A stretch of 26,018 bases of DNA from an uncultured Eubacterium sp. Its GTDB lineage: Bacteria > Bacillota > Clostridia > Oscillospirales > Acutalibacteraceae. The notes under the pieces were generated by a model. That model did no database searches, was not told where the DNA came from, and worked only from the letters and a program-made list of their open reading frames with translations. Positions 1 through 7,393 of the stretch are shown here, piece by piece (positions within the stretch are counted from its first letter, which is position 1; every line of letters begins with the position of its first letter). Location of the stretch: positions 1 to 26,018 of the forward strand of contig CAJUDJ010000022.1 in the NCBI GenBank assembly GCA_910584985.1, read 5' to 3'. Position numbers and translations under genes: made by a program.

Positions 1-237
1 ATCATATTTATCATTTTGGTCGGCTTTACGGGTATTTACGGAATTGTGCTTGGCATATGCGTTATCTGTGTGAATATAGCGGCGCTGAATCCTTACGGTG
101 TGCCTTATTCCGCACCGGTTTCACCGCTGAGCATTAAAAGCATTGGTGATGTTTTTTACCGGGAAAGCTGGAGAAAGCTTGCAAAACGAAAAGTAAGAAT
201 TCAGAATTTAAGAGGTGTTGATATAGATGAAGTATAA
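1..237 (+). CDS. Spore germinant receptor subunit A, C-terminal fragment (GerA family)
   Basis: The frame is open from the first base of the window, so this is the 3' end of a longer gene; GerA-family A subunits are usually about 480-550 aa and only about 78 residues are here. What remains is a last hydrophobic segment followed by NPYGVPYSAPVSP, typical of the end of GerAA/GerKA/SpoVAF-type proteins, then a short basic tail. In the family this subunit sits in the inner spore membrane and forms the germinant-responsive receptor with the B and C subunits. Those two genes follow directly: the B start lies 11 nt inside this gene, so the three are translationally coupled. Which germinant is sensed cannot be told from this fragment. 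Confidence 0.88.
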   Translation: MIFIILVGFTGIYGIVLGICVICVNIAALNPYGVPYSAPVSPLSIKSIGDVFYRESWRKLAKRKVRIQNLRGVDIDEV

Positions 238-1270
238 ACGGGGCAAAATATCGCCGTTCAGCCTTTTTGCAATGTTCTTTGTAAGCCGTATTCTGGTGGT
301 GTTTACACTTTGCAATGTTACCTCAATTGGCATATATTCATCAGATTTAATCATAAGTCTTGCAATCGGGCTTGCAGCAGCACTGCTGATTTCACTGCCG
401 ATTGTTTATATATTAAGAAAAAAGATAAATGTGCTTGAACCCAAATGGCTTTCTGTTCTTTACGGTATATATTTTCTTTATCTCGGTGCCGTAACCGTGG
501 GCAGATTTTCATTTTTTGCTTCAATGGAGCTGAATGAAAATACCCAGTCGCTTTTTCTGGCTTCCATTATAATTGTTGCCTGTATGTATGCCGCATGGCT
601 GGGGATAGAGCCGATTTCACGCTTCGGTTCATTCATTCTTGCGGTAACCGTAATCGGAATTGTAAGTGTTGTGGGCTTCGGAATGCAGAATTTTTCCATT
701 CTTGATCTTTTTCCGTTTACGCAGAATACAATTTCGAATGTGTTTATCAACGCCCTCAGCTTTACCTGCGAAACAACCGAAATTATTCTGCTTCTGGTGC
801 TGGCGCCAAAAGTAAACGGAAGCATTGTGAAACCGTTTTATTTATCTGTTATTCTTTCTTTTCTTGTATGTGCGGTTCTGTTTTTTCTTTCCATCGGTGT
901 GCTTGGGGATACGGCATCTGTGGCATCCTTCCCGTTTTATGAGCTTTCCCAGATTTCAAAATTTGATGAAAGCGAAAGGCTGGATTCTGTTTATACTGCT
1001 TTCTGGATTTTTGCAATGTTCCTTAAGGGCTCTTTGTTCCTTTACTGTGCAGCGTCCTGCTTTAAAATCAAAGGAAAGGGAAAAGGCACGATTGTTTCAG
1101 GAATCGGAATTTTTGCAGCTGTGTGGCTTATTGCAAAGCTCGGTTTTTTCCTTCGTGTGCAGAATTGGTATATCATCGTTCCGTTTCTTGTGTTCGGCTT
1201 TATTATCCCTCTTTTCTGTCTGATTTTCAGAAAAAAGAGCAAAGGAGAAATTCTACTTGAAAATTTTTAA
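227..1270 (+). CDS. Spore germinant receptor subunit B, endospore germination permease (GerB family)
   Basis: A 347-aa integral membrane protein with about ten hydrophobic segments and short charged loops, the usual size and layout of GerAB/GerKB proteins (APC transporter superfamily), which carry the germinant-binding site in the receptor. The N-terminus KISPFSLFAMFFVSRIL resembles the family's first segment with its conserved polar start. The ATG at 227 has an AGAGGTG ribosome binding site about 10 nt upstream and overlaps the A-subunit stop by 11 nt; its own end overlaps the C-subunit start by 14 nt. Gene order A-B-C and both overlaps make a GerA-type receptor operon very likely. Specificity cannot be inferred. 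Confidence 0.9.
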   Translation: MKYKRGKISPFSLFAMFFVSRILVVFTLCNVTSIGIYSSDLIISLAIGLAAALLISLPIVYILRKKINVLEPKWLSVLYGIYFLYLGAVTVGRFSFFASMELNENTQSLFLASIIIVACMYAAWLGIEPISRFGSFILAVTVIGIVSVVGFGMQNFSILDLFPFTQNTISNVFINALSFTCETTEIILLLVLAPKVNGSIVKPFYLSVILSFLVCAVLFFLSIGVLGDTASVASFPFYELSQISKFDESERLDSVYTAFWIFAMFLKGSLFLYCAASCFKIKGKGKGTIVSGIGIFAAVWLIAKLGFFLRVQNWYIIVPFLVFGFIIPLFCLIFRKKSKGEILLENF

Positions 1271-2378
1271 AATTCTAATATCGGTTTGTCTTATTGTTTT
1301 GCTTTTCACAGGCTGTACGGAACGGAATGATTTAAGCGAGCTCAGTATTGTAGAGGGGTTGGGCATTGATTATGACGGTGAAGAGGTAACCATTACTGTG
1401 CAGACACTGAATCTTGCCAAGGACGGCAGCGGTGCGGAAGCACTTTCCGGCAATGTTACAATGAATACAAACGGAAAAGGTTCAAATATATCAGAAGCAA
1501 TTGAAAATGCAACTGAAAAGCTGTCCAAAAAAATCTTTTTCGGGCAAAACAGAATTATTGTTTTTGGAATGGGCATGGCAGAAAACTATCTGCATAAGAA
1601 TATTGATTATCTTTTGAGAAGCTCTGATTCCAGATCGGATGTTCAGATATGTATAGCAGTTTCTGATGCCGCAAAGGTGATGGAAAGCACGGAAAACGAT
1701 GCGCTGGTTCCTGCCGAATCCATTACATCACTGCTTGACATCGGTGAGAAAAGCGGCTTCGGAGCAGATATTACCACAAATGAACTGTTGAATCTTTATT
1801 TTGACAAAACATCGGATATATATGTTCCCGTTGTAAGTGCAGAGGAAAAAAGTGTTTCCGTGGCAGGTATAGCCATATACAACAGGGAAAAGCTTGTTAA
1901 AGTGCTTGATAAGGATGAAACCTTCGGTTTTCTGATGCTGAGCAATAAAATGAAGGTTGGATTTTTAAATATCAGAAGTGATGATCTTGGTGAAATCGGC
2001 GTGGATATTATCCGGTCCAGAACAAAAACCTATGCTTCTGCCGAAAACGGAAAAGTGGTTCTTCATGCAAAAATCAAGGCGGATTTAATGCTGGATGCTG
2101 TTGAACACGGCTATATAAACACGATTACGGCAGAACATCTTGAAGGCATTGAACAACTTGTTGAAGAAAAAATAAAGGAATATTGCATTTCTGCCTTTGA
2201 TGAATGTATCAAAGGGCAGAGTGACTGCCTTAGAATAGGCGAAAATCTTGCTATGCGGCATCCGAAAGACTACGATAAATTAAGCGATGACTGGAAATCA
2301 TCGCTTTCAGATGCAGAACTGGATTTGGATATTAAATGTAAGTTTAAAAAGATTAATGAAAATTCAAAAGGGGATTAG
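1257..2378 (+). CDS. Spore germinant receptor subunit C, Ger(x)C family lipoprotein
   Basis: A 373-aa protein starting at TTG 1257, with AAGGAG about 9 nt upstream. The N-terminus is a lipoprotein signal: two lysines, a hydrophobic core and the lipobox LLFTGC, predicting lipidation at Cys20. The mature part opens with DLSELSIVEGLGIDYDGEEV, characteristic of Ger(x)C proteins, and the family's ...FGQNRIIVFGMGMAEN segment is present near residues 95-110. In the family it is the membrane-anchored C subunit needed for receptor assembly on the outer face of the inner spore membrane. Length matches the family, so it looks intact. It is the last gene of the operon; a hairpin with a T-run starts 12 nt after the stop. 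Confidence 0.92.
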   Translation: MKIFKILISVCLIVLLFTGCTERNDLSELSIVEGLGIDYDGEEVTITVQTLNLAKDGSGAEALSGNVTMNTNGKGSNISEAIENATEKLSKKIFFGQNRIIVFGMGMAENYLHKNIDYLLRSSDSRSDVQICIAVSDAAKVMESTENDALVPAESITSLLDIGEKSGFGADITTNELLNLYFDKTSDIYVPVVSAEEKSVSVAGIAIYNREKLVKVLDKDETFGFLMLSNKMKVGFLNIRSDDLGEIGVDIIRSRTKTYASAENGKVVLHAKIKADLMLDAVEHGYINTITAEHLEGIEQLVEEKIKEYCISAFDECIKGQSDCLRIGENLAMRHPKDYDKLSDDWKSSLSDAELDLDIKCKFKKINENSKGD

Positions 2379-2514
2379 TAAATAATGCACTGCCGGAAAA
2401 CAGCGTTACAAGCTCGTTTGTGTTTTCGGCAGGCGTTTTTATAAATGCAGCTATTGCCGGCACGGCAAGCGTAAGCAAAAATAAAACTGCAAATAGGATA
2501 AGTGCTTTTTTCAT
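2353..2514 (-). CDS. Small 53-aa signal-peptide or membrane protein, possibly a truncated sporulation gene
   Basis: On the minus strand an AAGGAGG ribosome binding site sits about 7 nt ahead of an ATG at 2514, followed by 53 codons. The product begins MKKALILFAVLFLLTLAVPA, a clear signal peptide or TM segment, then IAAFIKTPAENTNELV and a short tail. I do not recognise a family. The basic start and AVPAIAAF core remind me of the N-terminus of SpoIID-like proteins, so it could be the stump of a longer gene; that is a guess. Its 3' end overlaps the last 26 nt of the convergent GerC gene and covers that operon's terminator hairpin. A weak promoter (TTCATA, 17 nt, TACAAT) lies upstream and overlaps the citrate synthase promoter. 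Confidence 0.5.
   Translation of the reverse strand: MKKALILFAVLFLLTLAVPAIAAFIKTPAENTNELVTLFSGSALFTNPLLNFH
2390..2439 (+). terminator. Intrinsic terminator of the germinant-receptor operon
   Basis: CTGCC plus GAAAACA (with one bulged G) at 2390-2402 pairs with TGTTTTCGGCAG at 2421-2432, followed by GCGTTTTTAT. It begins 12 nt past the gerC-type stop. The same DNA is coding on the minus strand in the small ORF 2353-2514. Confidence 0.65.
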
Positions 2515-2526
2515 TTTCTGGCCTCC

Positions 2527-2556
2527 TTGACTTTAAGGGTATGAATATTGTATAAT
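2527..2556 (+). promoter_or_regulatory. Sigma-A type promoter for citrate synthase
   Basis: TTGACT at 2527-2532 and TATAAT at 2551-2556 with an 18-nt spacer. It predicts a start near 2563, hence an untranslated leader of about 210 nt before the ATG at 2774. A weaker divergent promoter for the small minus-strand ORF (minus -10 at 2547-2552, -35 at 2570-2575) overlaps it. Confidence 0.7.
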
Positions 2557-2610
2557 ATTAAATTATTAGTATGAATTAATAAAGGTTTATAAATATTATT
2601 ATAATTCGGG

Positions 2611-2773
2611 AGTGCTCGTATAAAAAATCGCACGCTCAGATTACACTGTCCTCAGAATTTGCCTGCGGCATAATTTGAGAGGGCTGTAATCACCTTGGCA
2701 TCTTGTCAGGCTACAGCAGGATGCCGATGTGCTTCAACAAACGATTTGTAGCCTGAAAGGTTAAGGTGATTAA
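2611..2773 (+). promoter_or_regulatory. Structured leader RNA of citrate synthase, candidate translational switch
   Basis: Several long pairings lie between the predicted start site and the ATG. (1) GATTACA 2639-2645 with TGTAATC 2685-2691 closes a long hairpin whose arm continues through GAATT/AATTT to TGCC 2660-2663 with GGCA 2667-2670. (2) AATCACCTT 2688-2696 is a perfect 9-nt complement of AAGGTGATT 2763-2771, the ribosome binding site. (3) TCAGGCTACA 2706-2715 pairs perfectly with TGTAGCCTGA 2747-2756. (4) TTGGCATC 2695-2702 pairs with GATGCCGA 2720-2727 (one wobble), which with (3) forms an H-type pseudoknot topology. Pairings (1) and (2) compete for 2688-2691. No U-tract follows any stem, so control of translation is more likely than termination. 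I do not recognise a known riboswitch class. Confidence 0.6.
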
Positions 2774-4141
2774 ATGGCTGCTAATTATATTTCTCCCATA
2801 TCTATGGAAGCTATTTCAAGTTTATGCGGTGAACTGAATAAAAATAACTCAATCAGCAAAGGTGATTTTGCAAGATACCATGTAAAAAAAGGTTTAAGAA
2901 ATGAAGACGGCACGGGCGTTATGGCCGGGCTTACAAGGATATGCTCTGTTGAAGGCTATTATATTCTGGACGGTGAGCTTGTTGCCAAGGAAGGAAAACT
3001 TTCTTACAGAGGTTATGATATTAACCAGATTGTAAATTCCTGTGTAAGCGAAAACAGATTTGGTTTTGAAGAAGTGATATGGCTTCTTCTTTTCGGTGAT
3101 CTTCCCAATGAAAATCAGCTTGCCTCTCTTCATGAGGTGATTGCGGCATGCCGCAATCTTCCCGATGATTTCATTGAAGATATGATTATGAAAAACAATT
3201 CAAAGGATATTATGAATAAAATGGCACATTGCATTATGAGCCTCTATTCCTATGATGAAAATCCCGATGATATTTCCATTCCGAATGTACTGCGCCAGAG
3301 CCTTCAGCTGATTGCGCAGGTTCCCACAATTATGAATACCTCCTATCAGGTTAAAAGAAGAAATCATTACGGAAAATCCATGTATCTTCATCCGATTAAT
3401 AAGGATCAGACCACTGCCGAATATATTCTGAATCAGATTCGTTCAGATAAGAAATTTACAGATGCGGAAGCAAAGCTTCTGGATATTATGCTTATGCTTC
3501 ATGCCGATCACGGCGGCGGAAACAATTCTACCTTTTCAACACGCGTGCTTACCTCAAGTGGAACAGATACATATTCTGCCATAACAGCAGGCTTCGGTTC
3601 GCTTAAAGGTCCGCGCCACGGCGGTGCTAATATAAGTGCAGCAAGAATGATGAATGAAATCATTGCAAATGTTGCTGATCCCACGGATGAGGGCCAGGTT
3701 AAGGATTATCTTGTTAAAATTCTCAATAAGGAAGCAGGCGATGGGCTTGGCCTGATTTACGGCATGGGCCATGCCGTTTATACGGTTTCGGATCCCCGCG
3801 CGGTTATTCTTAAGAAAAACGCAAGGGAGCTTGCTTATAAAGCAGGCTATGAAAAGGAATTTCTCACGCTTGAAAATGTGGAGAAAATTACACCGGGACT
3901 GCTCAAGGAATTAAAGGGCGAAAACAATGAAGTGTGTGCAAATGTGGATCTGTATTCGGGGCTTGTTTATAAAGTACTCGGCATACCTGAGGATTTATAT
4001 ACGCCGCTGTTTGCAAGTGCAAGAATAGTCGGCTGGTGTGCACACAGGATAGAAGAGCTTCTAACAAGCAATAAAATTATCCGCCCTGCTTATAAGAGCG
4101 TGTCAAAATCCAGGGATTATTTACCTATCAATAAAAGATAG
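2774..4141 (+). CDS. gltA: Citrate synthase (citrate/2-methylcitrate synthase family)
   Basis: A 455-aa cytosolic enzyme that condenses acetyl-CoA with oxaloacetate to citrate. The catalytic set is visible: His246 in HADHGGGN, His333 in GMGHAVYTVSDPR and Asp392 in NVDLYSGLVY, with GPRHGGAN at 279-286 and Arg342 in the oxaloacetate pocket region. Length exceeds the common 370-430 aa because of an N-terminal extension of about 40 residues before the family core, as in several clostridial homologues. The ATG at 2774 follows AAGGTGA with 5 nt spacing; this ribosome binding site is the target of the leader pairing described above. No aconitase or isocitrate dehydrogenase gene is in the window. 2-Methylcitrate synthase activity is not excluded, but no prp genes are nearby. 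Confidence 0.95.
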   Translation: MAANYISPISMEAISSLCGELNKNNSISKGDFARYHVKKGLRNEDGTGVMAGLTRICSVEGYYILDGELVAKEGKLSYRGYDINQIVNSCVSENRFGFEEVIWLLLFGDLPNENQLASLHEVIAACRNLPDDFIEDMIMKNNSKDIMNKMAHCIMSLYSYDENPDDISIPNVLRQSLQLIAQVPTIMNTSYQVKRRNHYGKSMYLHPINKDQTTAEYILNQIRSDKKFTDAEAKLLDIMLMLHADHGGGNNSTFSTRVLTSSGTDTYSAITAGFGSLKGPRHGGANISAARMMNEIIANVADPTDEGQVKDYLVKILNKEAGDGLGLIYGMGHAVYTVSDPRAVILKKNARELAYKAGYEKEFLTLENVEKITPGLLKELKGENNEVCANVDLYSGLVYKVLGIPEDLYTPLFASARIVGWCAHRIEELLTSNKIIRPAYKSVSKSRDYLPINKR

Positions 4142-4160
4142 TTTACAGGGAGGGGCATTT

Positions 4161-4991
4161 GTGCCGGAAAATTCCAAAAAGATATTTTCTGCTTTTTCAG
4201 GTGCTTTCATTCTTTGCGCTGCTGTTCTGAGACTTATAATTATTTTATTTTATACAGATGCCGAAACGGGATTTGTAAGAAAAAGTGCGGCAGAAATAAC
4301 AGCAGCATTCTGCATATGCTGTGCTTTGCCGATTTTGCTGTCTGCTGTTTTTCTCAGAAAACTGCCGCTGCGAAATCCGTTTTATCATTGTAAAAGCCGT
4401 GCTGTATTTTTTGCATGTATTCTGGCGGGCGCGGCAATGCTTTATGATTTTGTGTTTCAGTGCATCGGCATATATCATATTTATATAAACAGCGGTACAG
4501 CAGAGCTGAATGATATGGTTATGCATTGCTTAACGGCTGCTTCTTCTGTTTTATGTGCCTTTTATTTTGTGATTATGGGCATTTCCTATATAACGGATGC
4601 CTATGATTTTCGCTACTTTAAGTATTATCATGTGATACCGCTGTGCAGGCATTTGTTTGCGGCATTTATGTGCCTTACAAGATATGATGACGGCATTTAT
4701 TCCATGGAAAGTATTTTATATTATACGGTTCTTATTATCGGAATGATTTATTTTATTCTGTTTTTAAGCTGTCTGGATAAAAATCATAAAATGCTTCGAT
4801 TGTTTTGTTTTTTCGGGTTTTCATACAGCGTGCTCTGTTTGGTGCTGGCTGTTCCGCAAATAATAGCCTTTGTTTTCCGCAAGCAAATGTATAATCCGGT
4901 TTTTTCGCCGGTTGCCTGTTGTTTTATGGGTGTTCTGGCGTTTTTCCTGTCAGCAGCCGCATTAAAAAAAGATGAATCAAAAGAAGGATAA
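4161..4991 (+). CDS. Eight-TM integral membrane protein of unknown function
   Basis: A 276-aa protein starting at GTG 4161 behind a GGGAGGGG ribosome binding site, 19 nt after the citrate synthase stop, and ending 3 nt before the next start. It has about eight hydrophobic segments (roughly 12-32, 42-65, 82-108, 120-142, 155-172, 180-203, 210-237, 243-267) and almost no soluble domain. It is rich in Cys, Phe and Tyr, with several Cys inside membrane segments. I recognise no family motif. The tight spacing suggests one transcript with citrate synthase and the AEC permease, so a link to organic-acid handling or transport is possible but only inferred from position. Confidence 0.8.
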   Translation: MPENSKKIFSAFSGAFILCAAVLRLIIILFYTDAETGFVRKSAAEITAAFCICCALPILLSAVFLRKLPLRNPFYHCKSRAVFFACILAGAAMLYDFVFQCIGIYHIYINSGTAELNDMVMHCLTAASSVLCAFYFVIMGISYITDAYDFRYFKYYHVIPLCRHLFAAFMCLTRYDDGIYSMESILYYTVLIIGMIYFILFLSCLDKNHKMLRLFCFFGFSYSVLCLVLAVPQIIAFVFRKQMYNPVFSPVACCFMGVLAFFLSAAALKKDESKEG

Positions 4992-4994
4992 AAA

Positions 4995-5927
4995 TTGTTT
5001 ATTGAGAATTTAAAAACCATTGCGCTGCAGGTTACGATTCTTTATCTGATTGCCGGTGTTGGATTTATTGCTGATAAAACAGGGGTTTTTCCAAAGAACA
5101 GTGCAAAAAAGGTTATTGATCTGCTGTTTAATATCATACTGCCGATTGCAATTATTCACACCTTTATGAATATGGAATATACGGCAGAGCATGTTAAGGG
5201 GCTGTTTATTGCCTTTCTGTGTGCGGCGGCAACGCATATTTTCGGCATAGCGCTGGCGGCAGTCTGCTTCGGAAAGAAATACAGCAGGCTTGAACGCGGA
5301 ATTTACCGTTATGCTACGGTTCTTTCCAATGCCGCTTTTCTTGCACTTCCGCTTGCGCAAAGCGTAATCGGCAGTGAGGGTGTGTTTTACTGTGCCGTTT
5401 ATGTGGGTATGTTCAATATTATTGCATTTACTTACGGAATTTATGAAATCAGCGGGCACAGGGCAAAGATTGATCTGAAAAAGATTATTCTTAATCCGGG
5501 TTCAATATCTGTGCTTATCGGAATTCCGCTGTTTCTTCTGCAGCTTGATGTTCCATATATAATAAGCTATCCCATGCAGGTGGTGGGCAGTATAAATTCG
5601 CCGCTTGCCATGATTGTGTTCGGCACATTTCTTGCAAATTCTAACTTTAAAAATATTATAATAAAAAAAGAATTATACTTTGTTTCGTTTTTAAGGCTTA
5701 TTCTGATACCGGTTTGTATGCTCGGCGCTTTCAGGCTGTGCGGCGTAAGGGGAGATCTTCTTGCAGCAATGACCATTTCCGCCTCTGCGCCAACGGCAAC
5801 CAATACGGCAATGTATGCCGCAAAATATGATAATGATGCTGCACTCGGCTCTGAAATAGCGGCGCAGTCAAGCGTTCTTTCGGTTCTTTCAATGCCTGTA
5901 ATTGTTGCGCTTGCCTATATTGTTTAA
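4995..5927 (+). CDS. AEC (auxin efflux carrier) family permease
   Basis: A 310-aa membrane protein of the length and ten-helix layout usual for bacterial AEC transporters. The N-terminal half has YLIAGVGFIADKTGVFPKNS and the PIAIIHTF region of the first repeat; the C-terminal half has the family's ASAPTATNTAMYAAKY loop followed by a final helix. Family members export or exchange carboxylates such as malate or other organic acids; the substrate here is unknown. The TTG start at 4995 has GAAGGA 9 nt upstream and lies 3 nt past the preceding stop. Position downstream of citrate synthase makes an organic-acid substrate plausible. No clear terminator follows; the next gene has its own promoter. 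Confidence 0.87.
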   Translation: MFIENLKTIALQVTILYLIAGVGFIADKTGVFPKNSAKKVIDLLFNIILPIAIIHTFMNMEYTAEHVKGLFIAFLCAAATHIFGIALAAVCFGKKYSRLERGIYRYATVLSNAAFLALPLAQSVIGSEGVFYCAVYVGMFNIIAFTYGIYEISGHRAKIDLKKIILNPGSISVLIGIPLFLLQLDVPYIISYPMQVVGSINSPLAMIVFGTFLANSNFKNIIIKKELYFVSFLRLILIPVCMLGAFRLCGVRGDLLAAMTISASAPTATNTAMYAAKYDNDAALGSEIAAQSSVLSVLSMPVIVALAYIV

Positions 5928-5983
5928 TGATTTCCAATGCATTAACGAATTGTGAATTTAGTTTTAATTTCGGCTGAGGCAGA

Positions 5984-6013
5984 TTGTAAAGCAGGGATCT
6001 TTTAAAGTATAAT
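5984..6013 (+). promoter_or_regulatory. Sigma-A type promoter of the darA-holB-ricT cluster
   Basis: TTGTAA at 5984-5989 and TATAAT at 6008-6013, spacer 18 nt, about 45 nt ahead of the darA start. Confidence 0.55.
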
Positions 6014-6057
6014 TCATATGGAAAAAAGAAAGAAAATACTTAAAAGGAGTGAAAAAA

Positions 6058-6381
6058 TTGAAATTAGTAATCACGATTATTTCAAATAAGGATATAGAAA
6101 AAGTTTTGGAGGCACTCAGTAAGGCCGGATTTTTTGCAACGAAGATTTCAACTACAGGGCAGTTTCTGGAAGGCGGCCACTCCTGCATATTCATAGGTGT
6201 GGAAGAAGAAAAAACAGATGAGGTATTTGATGTGCTTTCAAAGAATGTTACAAAGCGTATCATAAGGCAGCACGGTGTAAACAGCACTGTTGCAGGCACG
6301 CTTCTGAAGCAGCCTGTGGATGTGGAAGAATACGGCGGTGTTGCTTTTGTGATAGATGTTGAGGCGTTCAGAAAGTTTTAA
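6058..6381 (+). CDS. darA: Cyclic di-AMP receptor, PII-like DarA/PstA (YaaQ family)
   Basis: A 107-aa PII-like signalling protein that in Firmicutes binds cyclic di-AMP as a trimer. Recognised by MKLVITIISNKD at the N-terminus, the TKISTTGQFLEGGHSCIFIGVEEEK region and the C-terminal GGVAFVIDVEAF strand, as well as by position before holB. I choose TTG 6058 rather than the in-frame GTG 6049: AAGGAG at 6044-6049 would overlap the GTG but is 8 nt from the TTG, and the family begins MKL. It ends 2 nt before holB. In Bacillus this gene likewise lies between tmk and holB; tmk is not next to it here. Confidence 0.92.
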   Translation: MKLVITIISNKDIEKVLEALSKAGFFATKISTTGQFLEGGHSCIFIGVEEEKTDEVFDVLSKNVTKRIIRQHGVNSTVAGTLLKQPVDVEEYGGVAFVIDVEAFRKF

Positions 6382-6383
6382 TT

Positions 6384-7367
6384 ATGAAGTTTAAAAATTT
6401 TCTCGGAAATCAAAAGGTGAAAGAGCAGATTTCCTTTTTGCTGGAATCAAAAAGGCTTCCTCATGCCATTATTCTTGAAGGGGAAAGCGGCTTGGGAAAG
6501 GCTTCTCTTGCCCGTGAAATCGCAGCTGCACTTGTGTGCAGGGCCGGCGGCGAAAGGCCGTGTTACAGCTGCCCGCAGTGCAGCAAGGCTGAAAAAGGAT
6601 ATCATCCCGATATTTTTGAATATAAGCCCTCCGGCGGTGCAAAATCGTTTCATGTTGATGTTGTGAGAAATGTTATCAATGATATTTATTTATCGCCGAA
6701 TGAAGCTGAGCATAAGGTTTATATACTTCGCAATGCGCATTTTATGAATGAAAGTGCACAGAATGCACTTCTAAAGGTTCTTGAAGAGCCGCCCGAATAT
6801 GCTGTTTTTATTCTTACGGTTGAAAACAGATCCGCAATGCTTGAAACAGTGCTTTCAAGAGCTGTTGTTTTATCTTTGAACGGCGTGGATGTGCATGCAG
6901 GCGCCGAATACATATCCAATCATGATGAAAATATAGAATTTAATGATGCACTTGAAGCAATGATTGCTTTTAAGGGCAATATAGGTAAGGCCTATGAAAG
7001 CATTGCAGGCGGAGAAATGCAGAAGCTTACAGGCTTTGTAAACGATATTTGCAGTGCCTTAACGGCGGATAATGAATATGAACTGATAAAATGCACAGGC
7101 AGGTTAAGCGGCAGGCAGGAAATATGCACCGTGATCGGTATGCTGAAAACGGTTTTCAGAGATGCTGTGATCGGCTCTAAAACAGGCGAGTTTTTATCGG
7201 GCAGAGAAAGTGCGGTAAAAAAGCTTTCCCGAACACTTACGGACGGTAAGCTCATCCGGCTTTACAATATGGCCGATGAACTGATTGCAATGGCAAACAA
7301 AAATGCCAATTCTGCACTGCTTGCAGCAAAAATATGTTACAGTCTGCGCAGTGCAATAGATTTATAG
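6384..7367 (+). CDS. holB: DNA polymerase III subunit delta' (clamp loader)
   Basis: A 327-aa AAA+ clamp-loader protein. Walker A is GESGLGKAS at 33-41 and a zinc module uses Cys52, Cys60, Cys63 and Cys66. The conserved segments VRNVINDIYLSPNEAEHKVYILRNAHFMNESAQNALLKVLEEPP are present (here quoted in parts: VRNVINDIYLSP, EHKVYILRNA, NALLKVLEEPP). The SRC sensor motif reads LSRA, the Cys being replaced. A helical C-terminal collar domain fills the rest. It loads the beta clamp with the tau/gamma and delta subunits. The start is 2 nt after the darA stop with little room for a separate ribosome binding site, which suggests coupling. Its neighbours darA and ricT are the classic arrangement in Firmicutes. 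Confidence 0.92.
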   Translation: MKFKNFLGNQKVKEQISFLLESKRLPHAIILEGESGLGKASLAREIAAALVCRAGGERPCYSCPQCSKAEKGYHPDIFEYKPSGGAKSFHVDVVRNVINDIYLSPNEAEHKVYILRNAHFMNESAQNALLKVLEEPPEYAVFILTVENRSAMLETVLSRAVVLSLNGVDVHAGAEYISNHDENIEFNDALEAMIAFKGNIGKAYESIAGGEMQKLTGFVNDICSALTADNEYELIKCTGRLSGRQEICTVIGMLKTVFRDAVIGSKTGEFLSGRESAVKKLSRTLTDGKLIRLYNMADELIAMANKNANSALLAAKICYSLRSAIDL

Positions 7368-7393
7368 AGCATATGCTCCCGGAGGATTACATA

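Noticed and set aside
5010..5459. 149-codon open frame on the minus strand
   Set aside because: Antisense to the AEC permease gene, with low-complexity composition and no translation signal.
6018..6089. Lys/Arg-rich 23-codon reading frame overlapping the darA start, like a leader peptide
   Set aside because: It begins at the predicted transcription start with no room for a ribosome binding site, and the AAGGAG inside it is correctly placed for darA itself.
7334..7393. Upstream in-frame start for ricT overlapping holB
   Set aside because: It has no ribosome binding site and adds residues not found in the family; GGAGG sits at ideal distance from ATG 7394.
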